Origin: Lineus longissimus | Taxonomy: Eukaryota > Nemertea > Pilidiophora > Heteronemertea > Lineidae | Assembly: GCF_910592395.1 (NCBI RefSeq) | Contig: NC_088317.1 | Span: 3,348,001-3,412,000, forward strand | Direction: 5' to 3' | Length of the DNA stretch: 64,000 nt | In this document: in pieces, positions 13,251-24,732 of the stretch | Layout: each line of letters starts with the position of its first letter | How positions within the stretch are numbered: position 1 is the stretch's first letter | Program-made: the position numbers and the translations under genes | Notes under the pieces: generated by a model | Told to the model about the DNA's origin: nothing | What the model saw: the letters and a program-made list of their open reading frames with translations, nothing else | Databases searched by the model: none

Positions 13251-14504
13251 TGCTGGCAAATGATGGGTTCATCTATTTAGTTCCCAGGTGTATCTGTTCT
13301 GGATATTTGAGGCGCCCAAATATCATTTACTAAGAAAGGCATCGCACCCAATCATGACTCCGAGCAGCGTACAGGGGTCAGGATGCCCTTAGGGGCAAGC
13401 TTCCATTTCTGGATGTCCTTCTGTTCTTTCTGACAAATGTTTTGAGCTTTATATTGAGCGTAAGGCAACCATGAGCCCGCTCCAACCAGCCGTGTTAGTC
13501 GGACATCACGGATAAAAGCGCTGCTGTAACATGTATTTTGGGATTATTTCCGTGAATCAATCATTGCCATGATTGGTATTGATTCGACCATTGATCCCAG
13601 TGTGCACACTATGTCCAGTCTGATGGGACCAATCAAAAGATGTGTTTGTTATAGACTAAGTAGATCGTACTTTAAGTCATTCAAAATACAGTTTACAAAT
13701 GTACTAGTGAGGCACCATCAAGAGGAGTTATTCTAGTGTTCCGCGAAGTTACTATTTATAGCTCACAAGGTCATTTGCATAAGATATTGATGACGTTTTA
13801 GTCACGTGACAGTCGGACATCGACACTTATTTCTACGCATTTGAGCTTATTTCAAAGTCAATTATCTTTGACCCTGCATTGTTTTTAGCATGAATGATAC
13901 CATAGAGTCAGAGAGAGAAATATTCAGAACAATTATGTAGTATTTCCAACACTCGGACATGTGCGAGATTGAATCTAACTGCCCTAGTTAGAAAGCCTGA
14001 ATCCATTACGAAACCGCATGTTCGTCCGACATTGCCTGTAATTCAGCGATGGGGAAATAGAGGGCAGGAGCTGCAGTGACGTCATCTTCGCGGAATGCTA
14101 TTGCTTTGAGGATTTCAAGTTCTGGCCAAAATGGTGGTGCATTTGGTCTACCCTTAACTGGAACCTACTTGAAACTGCTGAGATGCATACTCTGCTTGTG
14201 TAAGAATATTTCATCCTACCCTTCAATAAAGGCCGAGTACATATAAACCATTCCTTCATTCGTGACATCTGCATCACCATAAGAAAGCAATAACGGGACA
14301 AAATCGATCGAAAATCCTAGAAATCAAAGTCAAACATCTCGGTAATGGCATCGATGAAGAAGGCATGAAGTTGCATCGCTCCCACGGGACGGCTTATAAT
14401 GGCAGAGAAAAATTGAATTCTAAAAAGCTTCATGCATCAATTTAAAGTTTAAGTTATCCTGTGTACAGATGGTAATACATTGCTAATGCATAGGTATAAT
14501 TGAC

Positions 14505-14635
14505 ATGCATTGTAATGCATAGATCAATACTTGCCAATAGCACAGTCATGGTATCTCTGGGGTAAGCATGTTCTATTTACCCCAGAGATTACCATGTGCT
14601 ATCGGCAAATATTGATCTATGCATTACAATGCATT
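14505..14635. repeat. Long imperfect hairpin, possible MITE
   Basis: Left arm GCATTGTAATGCATAGATCA to CTCTGGGGTAA and right arm TTACCCCAGAG to GATCTATGCATTACAATGC. A loop of about 12 nt at 14566-14577. Arms of about 60 nt with few mismatches. No clear target duplication. Confidence 0.65.
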
Positions 14636-17032
14636 GCTGTGCATTATACTGCATTTGGGGGCAGGGTGTTGTATGAATGATGGAAGAGCAATTAAAGTTC
14701 AGAATTTTTGCTGATGATACACAACAGAATATTGCATGTCGAAACAACTTCAAGCTATCGGAACACGGAACACGCAATTAGATGATTAACTATCATTAGT
14801 GGAGAATCCATGGTCTTGCATTGTCTGTACTGGCCTGGTGGTGAGAGTGTTGGTGGTAACGATGTGTCCTGTGCAAGGTCCTTCCGGTCGTCACTAATGC
14901 ATAATCACCGTCATCCGAAAAAGGTGGTTCTGGGACAGGTTTTTAGGCTTGTTTGTTCTAGATGACTGATGACTGCGGAAATCAAATAGAGAGTATTTGC
15001 CGATAATCTTCAAGAACCGTTTTTGAGTTATAGCACTCTTGATTGTAATCTGGGTCTGCATTTTGGGGGAAATAGACTTTAAATACAAGTCCTTATTTGG
15101 ACAAGCTGGTCAGTAAATATTGAAATATTGAGTGGAGAGCTGAGTGTCTACCAGAACGTTGCTAGGTCTATAAACAAAATTGGGCATTATGTAATGTTAG
15201 CACAGTTTAGTGATGACTTCATTTTAACATATATGTAGTTCATTGAAAAAGGTAGAAAATTTGTGGTGTCCTGGCTAAAATAAGAATTTGTTCTTTGCTT
15301 CTGTGGAAGAGGCGCCCTGGGAAATGATTGGTCTCCGACGAAAGGGAAGGCACACGCCTAATGCGCCATCCTAAATCCACCACTGACTTACTAATACATT
15401 GCTTTCAATCCCTCATTGAATATCACTTCCATCCCAGGCAGCAAGATACGTGGATTATCTGGCTAATGAAAAGGAGGCTGGAGGTTACGGTCAACAGATC
15501 TATCAATCTTGCCGTAATACCCTGACAATCCGTCTGACAACTGGCGATCAAATCAGAAAGGTTTTGGGTCAGGTCCTCCATTGTCGGCCAAGCATCATAA
15601 TGCAGCCAGTTTTCTCTCGTTAAAGCACCCCGCGTACAAGCGATTGAAATCGCTGCTGCTCGTTGTCATAATCGCATCCAACAGAAACGCTTGTCTGCAG
15701 TGTTCATCGCAGGTGCGTGCAATAAGAATCGGTGATCGCACCTTTCAAATGTAGTCTTTTTTCATCTGGATCAAGAAGCAATCTCGACCACGAGTACCCA
15801 CCCTAGTTGCTGGAGGCAATAATAGATGATGAATTGTTACATGTAGTTTTGACTGCTTGATTAGTCCAGCTGAGTGCTCGACCAACAAGGAGTAATATCT
15901 GATTGTGGCCAGACCAGGGGGGGGGGGGATCAAGATACCACAACCTTAAAGGGGGAAGGGGGTTATCAGTTCTGATGTCCTGTTATAAAAAAGGTCCCAG
16001 CCTGAATCCTGATGGGCAACTTTTGCAATTCCCGACCGAATCTGGGATACACTTCAGGCTGATGAGTCCGGCCCAGCAGACTTTTACTCTCTCAGTCTCT
16101 ACCAGTGCCAGTCATAGTAATCTCACTAGAAATCAATGCTATAATAAAGCACAACTGATATTGATAAAGAAACCTTTATCATTCATGGTGGCAATAATCC
16201 ATGAGTTGGTTACTCGATAATCTACTTTGATTCACTCGCATTTATTGCCAGGTCTTTATTGGTATTCATTATTTCCTCGAGGTGCTGAGCTATAACCAAT
16301 ATATGCAACAACTTCAGTGCAATGGTCATCATATCATTGGTTAACCCATTGGACATGAAGGAAAACAGCTCTAAAACCCCTGTAACATCCGAGCCAGTTA
16401 CTCTTACTGCAATGCCATTTAGACATCATCCCAGCACCATGAACAATGACAACTGGTCACAATGTAGACCAAATTCTTATCCCGCCGAATGACGTCAAGT
16501 GATGACACAGGTACTTTTGCCCAACATTCAATCAGTTATGAGACCTGCCGTCATAGATTGTCCATCAAGGTCTTCAGGGAGTTGCAATTGGTCATCATGG
16601 CGTGTTGATTACAAGGCATATTAGATCGCGTTGAGTTAGTCGAGCTTCGTAAGGCATAAGCATAGAAATTTTGCAATGGAGGTAGAAATCGTTTCGACGA
16701 TCAAGAAGATGTGATTCAGAGAGGACACAGTCTAATGGTTGACCATTTACCAAGCAATCAGAGCTCATTGCCTCGCCTCTCGTGTCAGTGGGCCGGAAAG
16801 AGAAAAGCATCTCGTGGCATGACCATGTATCAAGTAGCTGAGGTTCCATGCTCGGGAATTGTTCACAACAGCCATGAGAAAAGGCCCTGTCTTCTGCTAT
16901 GAAGACTTCGGGGGTTAACCAATCAATATTTTGGTATTTATCATCTCATCTGCCACCAATTTTACTCTTCTTTTCCCCATCATGCACTAAACAAGTCACC
17001 CAACTCATTTGTCTGGTATGTAATCAGTGGGT

Positions 17033-17560
17033 GTTTTTGCAAGATTGGTCGCTCACGCTTGGGGCCAATCCAGGGACCATTATTCAAGATCTTCGGTCGG
17101 AGCTGACGATTGCTTCCGTTCAGAAGGAAGTCAGTGATTGTCTAGTCTGACTTGTTGGGTTGTTTTTTCCCTCCACTTCTTTTGTTTTTGCTCTAAGGCA
17201 TCAGTGCCGTGCATATCACTGCAGTTTTCTGGACAGTGTGTTTTTGCAAGATTGAGTGCTCTAGCTTCAGGCCAATCCATCGACCACAATTCATGATCTA
17301 ATATTACGGTAGGAGCTGATGATTGCATCCGTTCAGACGGAAGTCGGTGATTGTCGGGTCTGACTTGTGTTGTTTGCTTGGCTCTTTGTCTAGAATCGTA
17401 GCCTACGCGACTGTCGTGTCGTACTTCCTGGGCTTTTCGTCCAAAGCTATAGTCTCATGTTATCAGTCTTAAAATAAAATTGTGATTCATGGTCTAATAT
17501 TACGACTGGTGGTGACGATTGCTTCCGTTGAGAAGGAAGTCAGTGATTGTTGCCTCTGAC
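17033..17560. repeat. Three degenerate tandem repeats of about 200 bp
   Basis: Each unit includes GACGATTGCTTCCGTTCAGA (or close variants), GGAAGTCAGTGATTGT and TCTGACTTGT. Copies are centred near 17110, 17330 and 17520. Confidence 0.65.
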
Positions 17561-17691
17561 CTGTGTTGTTTAGGTGTGCTCTTATTTGTAAAGTATCATA
17601 TTCATTGCCGGTTTAGTATTACTTCAGCACTTGGTGAAAGCTGAAATTTCAGAATTCATAATAAGCCTGCTAATTTTGTTATGTTTTACAG

Positions 17692-17740
17692 GACTCTGAG
17701 GGAGTTGTCTAACCCGCCAAAAGCACCATGACTTCTATCA
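17692..17740 (+). pseudogene. Decayed duplicate of the 17866 terminal exon
   Basis: After TGTTTTACAG the sequence GACTCTGAGGGAGTTGTC aligns with GACGCCGAGGGTGACGTT of the real exon. CCCGC and ACCATGAC also keep register. The copy has an in-frame TAA after six codons. The preceding intron ends are also duplicated (CAGAATTCAT...CTGCT...TTTCGTTAT against CAGAATTCAT...CTGCT...TTTTGTTAT). Confidence 0.5.
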
Positions 17741-17865
17741 GCATAACATCCACATTTTCATCTTTTCCCTACTGGCAAAATAAGTTTTTGCACAAGTGTT
17801 TATAAGGTCATCTTCAGAATTCATCATTCATGTCATTAACCTGCTGATTTCGTTATATTTTTCAG

Positions 17866-17994
17866 GACGCCGAGGGTGACGTTTATCCCGCAGATTCAGA
17901 CCATGACCAAAACTTCTCCTATTTCATCATCGACCCCCTGAAGCGACACGTGACTGTCTTCTATCATCGATTTGGCGCCGGATTCATGGAGTGA
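17866..17994 (+). CDS. Terminal exon of an unrecognised plus-strand gene
   Basis: A strong acceptor (TTATATTTTTCAG) opens 42 codons and TGA in phase 0: starts D-A-E-G-D-V-Y-P-A-D-S-D and includes F-S-Y-F-I-I-D-P-L-K-R-H-V-T-V-F-Y-H-R-F-G. The composition, with alternating beta-like hydrophobics, looks like real protein. I do not recognise the family. Upstream exons were not found in 1-17690, so they may lie before the window or be too short to see. AATAAA at 18422-18427 could end the transcript. Confidence 0.55.
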   Translation, partial: DAEGDVYPADSDHDQNFSYFIIDPLKRHVTVFYHRFGAGFME

Positions 17995-18610
17995 TCATCC
18001 TGACATCACGGAAACATTCAAGCCATCCATCACATTAGCTGTGCTTAAAGGGACTATGAGATTTGCCAACTGTGTTTAAAGGGACATTATTATCAGTGAT
18101 TTGTTGTTGTAAAAAGGACAATGCCATCAGCTATTGCTACAGTGTGCTTCCTTGATACGTCGAGTGACCATCACTAACATAATATAAATTGTGTTGCTAC
18201 CGTCGGTTTTCAAGCTACTATTCCTTTGCATGCCTGCTCTTGGTTGAAATGTTACAAAGACAAGCAGAATTTCCTCTCCAGCAAAGAAAACGATAATGTG
18301 TTGCACTTTTCATATGAAAAAAGTAGACAGAAAAATGTGATTGATGATATTACCACCAGGGGGCCACTTGGTGTCGTCTGCAGAATTCTTTTGTCATGAT
18401 GGCAATGTTTACTGCTACTTAATAAAAGACACCCTTGGGAAGAACCGTTCATCTTCATGAAAAAAACTTATTCTTTGGTCTCCTTTACGAAGTGAATACA
18501 TGTGGATGTTACCATGATTGAGTGTCATAAATGTGGTTTCTTTGATAGCATATTTCCATCCAGTTTTCTCATTGTTGTTCTCATTATGATGAAACTTGCT
18601 CTTTTGACAA

Positions 18611-18756
18611 ATGTGACTCGCTCTACCAAAACTATTTGGTCACATTTCACAAAAGGTCTACAATAGGGAAATGAACAACAAGTCCGTATCAACCCAAGGT
18701 ATCAACCTGTCAAGTTCAGATGCGACAAGCGCCTAGTTTTGGTAGAGCGGGTCACA
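18611..18756. mobile_element. MITE family A, copy 1
   Basis: Ends ATGTGACTCGCTCTACCA and GGTAGAGCGGGTCACA. The interior matches the copy at 35625-35846 but much of one arm is missing, so only a short hairpin remains. Confidence 0.7.
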
Positions 18757-18934
18757 AATGTGGCGATCACCCGTTCCTCTGCTACTGCCATCTGTTGTCA
18801 ATAAAGTGAAACTCAACAACCTGATGGAAGATGTTTCATGAGGTGCATTCCATGACATGAAAGTACAGTTGTTTAGTGAATGCATTGGAGCCCCTGGAAC
18901 TGTAATATGCTGTCTTTGTTTGAGAGATGTCCTG

Positions 18935-19006
18935 ATCAGGGGTGAAATTCATTGGAATATCAGGGGTGAAATTCATTGGAATATCAGGGGTGAAATTCAT
19001 TGGAAT
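18935..19006. repeat. Three tandem 24-bp units
   Basis: Perfect or near-perfect copies of ATCAGGGGTGAAATTCATTG plus GAAT. Confidence 0.8.
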
Positions 19007-19314
19007 TGACCAATAGCGGACCAAATACGGTGTCCTTTAAGAGACTAAACCGCAACACTAGACCAGGTCCTTTCACCAACATATGCAACTCCCACCAACA
19101 ACAAATGTCACCTTCATTCTTGTTTTCATCAACCGTCAAACATACTGCTGTTAAATTTTATTTTCTAATAAAGTATTGATACAAAATCAGTTAATATTTT
19201 GTCTTTTTTGATCCCAGAAGGGGAGACAGGATATTGTGAAGATGAAAATGACCTGTAAATCTGCCAAGATAGGACTGTCACAACCATTCCTAGATTGAGT
19301 CTATGTCTGACCTC

Positions 19315-20410
19315 TAATAATGCCATTGCCCGTCACTGTCAAACATCTGTGACCCACCCATACCTCTGTCCCAACCTTCTCAGTGTAAAGAACACCAGCA
19401 ATCATTGCTATCACCACTCGGACTTCTACGGAGATTGGATTTGTCACAACATTCCAAGAATGCCAGACAGAAGACCATGTCATCACACCTGCATAGCCAG
19501 ACAGCAGATGAACAGATATCATTTTTTTGTCATAATGAGTGCGACATCAGTCTCTTTTTGGACTTCCTCAATTTCATTTCCCGTTTGCTGTCCATTGGTA
19601 TACAGTCCTTGGGAGTGTACCCAGTCACAGGCAGCACACGTCCCTACCAACATGGGGATGTCACAACCTTCTCAGTGTGAAGGACGACATCGAAGTTCAA
19701 TCATTGTCATTACCATCGAGACTTCTACTAAGATTGGGGTGGTCGCAACCTTTTCTAGAAATCGGGACATCATTGTCCTACAACAGTCTCATTGCCCGTC
19801 ACTGTCAAACATCTGTGTCCTACCCAAACATCTGCCAGTATAGGGATCTCATGGCATTCTTGGTATCTAGGACAACATCAAAGTCCAATCATGGCTTTCA
19901 CCACCCAGACCTCGACAAAGATCGGATCTGTCACAACAATCCAAGAATGCAGGACAGCATCCTCAAATTATCACACCTGCATAGCAAGCAGCAGACAAAA
20001 CAGATTCGGCTCACAAACAGATAGCAGACAACTAGATTCCATTCTATTCTCATCATGAGTGTGACGCTGGTCTCCTTTGGACGTCCTCAATTTTATTTCC
20101 CGTTTGCTGTCCATTGGTATGCAGTCCTTGGGAATGTGCCCAGCCACATTCAGCACACACGTCCCTACCAACATGGGGATGTCACAACCTTCTGTGTGTA
20201 GGACAACATCGAAGTCTTATGATTGCTGTTATTACCACACGGACCTCGACTTAGATTGGATCTGTCACAACCAAGAATGCTGGACGACATCCTCATGTCA
20301 TACAACCTGCATAGCCAGACTTCAGACTTCAGATTCTCACAATGCGTGCGACACTGGTCTTTTCTTTCCTCACCAGCAGTCCTTGGGAGCGTGCCTGGGT
20401 TAAAATCCAC
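19315..20410. repeat. Complex higher-order repeat between two convergent genes
   Basis: Long imperfect repeats. ATTTCCCGTTTGCTGTCCAT occurs near 19579 and again near 20095 (period about 516 bp). CACTGTCAAACATCTGTG occurs near 19335 and 19800. Blocks with GGATTTGTCACAAC and ACCTGCATAGC recur several times. Open frames up to 182 codons exist, but they shift between copies, so I do not call a gene. Confidence 0.6.
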
Positions 20411-20648
20411 AGTCCCCGAGCGGAAAATGACATAGTTTGATCACATTCAAGTAGAATCCTATGAACAATGCCACTTATTTCATCTATTGCGGAGCTTTTT
20501 TTGGCCGTGATCTGGGACTGCCAACTCGATTCTGTGCATGGTGGCATTTAGCAAACATATCCCAACCAACTCCAGCCTCATCTTTGATACCACAATGATT
20601 GGAAATCATTACAAAACACAGAAATACAATAGATTATGATATAAATCT

Positions 20649-20654
20649 TTTATT
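20649..20654 (-). promoter_or_regulatory. Candidate poly(A) signal of DHRS12
   Basis: AATAAA on the minus strand about 500 nt after the DHRS12 stop, in an AT-rich 3' flank. Confidence 0.4.
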
Positions 20655-21151
20655 TTTTTAGTATTGTACATTGAAGGCTTACGCCTCTTTTGAAATATAG
20701 GAATGAACAGCAACATAGAAAAATAACTGTCAATACAATAAAAATAATATATTAGGTTTTCATAACAATAATTCTCTCGAGTATCAAATATTAAGTATTA
20801 AATTGAGGTTAAGGTGGGATGTGCACTTGAGAAACAAGACACAGGGATATAAACACTTACATGTCTTAAGTCCTGATTTAGTTCAAAACACCCTGCAATC
20901 CTAACTTTTCTAATCTATGATTTGTATAGCAGTAGTCATTTTTTCATTTGTCGTATGAGGAAGTTATACTTGCTAAACTTACTAATAACTTAAGTTTTGT
21001 TTTGTAAGCTTGTATATCTACGTGTACAAAAATCGTGAGGAAAATACATTAATAATGACCTGAGACATCAGTACATCATTGACAAAACCAATTAAGACTT
21101 GAAAGGCACATGAAAGTCACAGTAAATCGGTTTGCGTCTGAGATATCAAAA

Positions 21152-21780
21152 CTAGGACTTAAACTGCTCCAGGAATGAATCGAGGATTTCAATTAATTTC
21201 TCACTTTCGCCAGCTTTTGATTTCGTCCAGGCCAGTGGCAGATGTTTGGGGACTGGTTTCCGATCTGAAGAATAGAAAGAGGTATTAGATATAGAAATGT
21301 TGATTTTGCCTAGGAGTTGTTCATATGGTATGTACGCACTAAGGACGAGGGAATTTTGAATTTGAGATCATTTTTGCCTACACTTGCGTACAGCTAGGGG
21401 GGGAATTGAAGTGATGACTTGAACATTTTTATTTGCCATAACATGTCACCTTATAGTACGGAATCCGGAAGGCCAATGGCCCCAGGCAGGCCCAGATCAG
21501 GAGGCTAGGGTGATAGGAATAAACTGGACCCAATGCAATTTGAGCAGGTGGTTTAGGTTCTTTACCTTGGAAGAATTCGCCTCCTTTGAGAGCTAGGGCG
21601 GCATCAGACAAACTCAACCAGGTTATAGTATCGGCTCCTTGTTCTGCTGTCTTCAACTGGCCTTTCATCGATTCGTAGAAGGAGGGCATGGAGAGCTTGA
21701 CAGCTGAAGAAAAGAGTTTGTGTGAGTTAGAACAGATGTACAAAAAGCTATTCTCCAAAGTAGACATAGTATCTGAGCAT

Positions 21781-21827
<47 letters not shown>

Positions 21828-23897
21828 TATATAGCGCAATTCCGTGACACTAGTTCTCGCTCAAAGCGCTTTTGGGATATCATATTGTTACCCCGGTCTC
21901 CACAGAAATCAATCAGGGGTTTATGATTTTTGCATTAAAAGTGACATCTTATCGTACAATGTCCTACAGGATATTGCAAACTTTGCTTTGAAATGGTTTG
22001 GTTTTCAAATTTGAGGGACAGGCAGCGATGCTGTCAGCTTCACTTCTTCAAAATTCTCTCTTTTTTAATGAATGGCTTCGAGCCTTTTGTATCTGAGCTA
22101 TTCACTTGTATATTCTAGTAAACACACCTGGTGTATCGGCCCAGCCAGGGTGCATAGATGAGAAATGGACTTTTGGGTACTTCTTCGTTAATTCCTCCAT
22201 CATCACAACTTGCTGCCGTTTGTTCTGAGCATACGCCATTGTGCCGTCAAAAGGTTTCATCTTCTCAAATTGGATATCGTCAATGTTTAGCTGCTGCACT
22301 AACATGCCTCCAGACGACACTGTGACCTGAAGGAGGAAAGGAAAATAGGTGAAAAAGGCTGAAATCCGTCTAAAAATTTTTTACTTGACAATGCTGAGGT
22401 CTGCTGCAGCATCGAAAGAGCAATGCATAATGTCACCTTTTCCTCCTCAACAAGAAGAAACTTCGACCTGTGGCTCAATGGTGGAAACATTCATCATAGC
22501 TACTGGTACGTAAAAAATGGTATACCTACCACTCTAGGTTTGTCTGCTTTGTTCAAAATTGGCATGAGACCGATCGTCAGGGCATAGGTTCCAAGGACAT
22601 TGGTGGCAAAATTCTTCTCGATTCCATCATCTGTAAGCCCTCGACTGTTCACCATGCACCCAGCATTGTTTACCTGCAGAAAGAGAGTATGGATGAATGT
22701 ACATAAGGAGGACACAGTGTACATGGTGATGTGTCCGACTCCTAAACGGAGAGAACCCAAGCTGTTTCTTTGTCAAGCCAGAGGAAGCTCATGTGATTGT
22801 GAGTAAGGTATGACTGGGTCATTCCGACCGGATAATGCTCTATCGAGATATAGCAGCACATGATCAAGTCTGAAGGGCCTGAGACGCACGATCAGGTTTT
22901 AAGAATAGAAGTTTACAATTTTTTTGGTTGGAAATTACTACTGGTAACAAGACAGAGAGTCTTCCAAGGATATTTTTTCGGAATATTTGGAAGAGAACTT
23001 CTTCTGTCAAGTCAATCAACAATCTTTCGAACAACGAATGTCAACACCTACCAGCACATTGAGCGAATTCCCAGCAGATTCAAAGTCCTTTGCAAACTTC
23101 CACACAGCTCTCGTGTTACTCATGTCAAGGAGGTGAAGGTGAACATTCTGAAAATGTGAAAGAATGAAAGACTGTCAACTATGAAGAGAAATGAGCAAGT
23201 TGTGGCTGTCTTTGAACTAACAGACGCAGCTTGAAATCCCGTGGAAAAGATGAAAACAGTAGGTAACATATTCTTGGGCAGGAGCTAATCATATTTCTTA
23301 GGACAGATAGGAGAGATAAGAAAGACCTCTATCTGTGACTTTGTGCAACTTAATTGGACCTCCCAAGCTCCCGTCTTTAGTCTCCCTTTAAATTTTACTC
23401 AAACACTTCAGTTCAATAAAAGAAACTTTATCCGATACTTACTGAACTACCCGTTTTCTCCATTATTTCATTTTTAGCCTGTTCTCCCCTCTCCTCGTTC
23501 CGACACACCATATGCACAGTCCCGCCTTTATTTGCAATATCGATGGCCGCCGCCTTGCCAATGCCGCTATTAGCACCAGTGATCATGTAGTTCTTCCCAG
23601 CTGCACTAACATTGAGGTCTCCCGCATTGAAGTGTTTAGCAGCAGCTTCATATCCTTTCCTGAAAATTTGCAATTGGTTAGTACACAAAAATAATTCAAT
23701 TTGTTCAGTTTAGTCTATGACAAAATGGGAATTAAGTTGAGAGCCATGCAGAGCTGCCTGAAGGCCATCAAGTCCTGCAATCACATTCTATTCTAAATGA
23801 AACAATTCTCTACAGCAAGTTGTAGGATCATGGATACTTACTTGGTATACTCCCCCTTGCCTTTGCAGTACCACACTACATTCCTGTACAGTGACAT
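21152..23897 (-). CDS. DHRS12: Dehydrogenase/reductase SDR family member 12 (DHRS12 orthologue)
   Basis: Short-chain dehydrogenase/reductase. Exons: 23842-23897, 23443-23659, 23052-23147, 22530-22673, 22128-22326, 21566-21703, 21152-21264. They sum to 963 nt, 320 aa plus TAG, all in frame; human DHRS12 is close to this length. It starts M-S-L-Y-R-N-V-V-W-Y-C-K-G. The Rossmann motif T-G-A-N-S-G-I-G binds NAD(P). N-N-A-G-C-M-V-N is the SDR NNAG motif. V-S-S-G-G-M carries the catalytic Ser and Y-A-Q-N-K the catalytic Tyr and Lys; H-P-G-W-A-D-T-P-G is typical of DHRS12. The substrate of this family is poorly known. All active-site residues are present. Confidence 0.95.
21783..21821. repeat. (AAT)n microsatellite with flanking interspersed-repeat end
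   Basis: About 13 AAT triplets followed by TTTTATATAGCGCAATTCC and CTCAAAGCGCTTTTGGG. This arrangement looks like an interspersed element tail common in marine invertebrate DNA. Lies in DHRS12 intron 5. Confidence 0.6.
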
Positions 23898-24732
23898 CTC
23901 TGCTCCTGTGATGTCTTAATTGTCGGCTAAATCGTCAACTCTCTCTTCTTGATTCTGTTTCCGAACTTTAAACTCCTGATGCACACTAACAAGTAAAATA
24001 AATTATCAATATATCAGCAAAACTTGCATTCATTCAATACCCTCTATCTCAGAAATGATATTATGAGCCAATAACTCTATAATTCATTAGAAAGCTTCAA
24101 AATGGGTCAGTTATAAAACTCTGACTAGAAGTGATCACATGCTGAACATTACTCTGTCTAATTCACCGACAATGACCAGGAAGGACAGGGTCACCATCGA
24201 CTCATGATCAAACTTACATAGAAATTACCATATACTTCCAACTGTGTAAATGAATGGTGTAAATAGCATCTTATGTAAGTGCAACTAAATGCCTAATGTC
24301 AAGGTCACAATGATTGGAGAATGGAAGACAGAATTTTCGATTTTCAATCAATATTTTCCGCTATTAAAAGAAACTGGCATTAATATAATACAAAAAATGA
24401 GATGCTACAGCACTAACCAATTACTTATTTACACGAAATACGACAGTCACAGTCATTAACCAACACAAAACGACCTTTATTTACACTTTCATTGAAATAT
24501 TTTGGACAATTCTGACAGCACCTGTGAAGTTCGTCATCACTTTCTGTACCGGAATTCGCCCCGGAACTGATGACGTTGTGAACAAGTACAACCTGGAGGG
24601 TGGAGATTTTTGCATAAATTTTCTTATTTTTCGCCACATTTCCCCTATTTATACGATAGTAAACGAATCGAGACCAATTTATATCTATTCACTTGATAAT
24701 TTAGTTGTGGTCGAAACAGAAGAGCTGCCAAA
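23898..24732. promoter_or_regulatory. Shared divergent promoter region DHRS12 / AP1S
   Basis: Only 835 bp separate the two start codons on opposite strands, so both promoters and 5' UTRs must lie here. No TATA box placed convincingly. One or both genes may have an upstream non-coding exon. Confidence 0.5.

Larger units (their letters stand above)
121..17691. other. Gene-poor left flank
   Basis: No exon or gene recognised outside the repeats listed separately. The open frames are short, lack splice or start context, and show no protein-like pattern. It could be intergenic or a long intron of the gene ending at 17994. Confidence 0.5.

Noticed and set aside
19295-19843. 182-codon plus-strand frame
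   Set aside because: Lies in a complex satellite; the repeated copies do not keep one frame.
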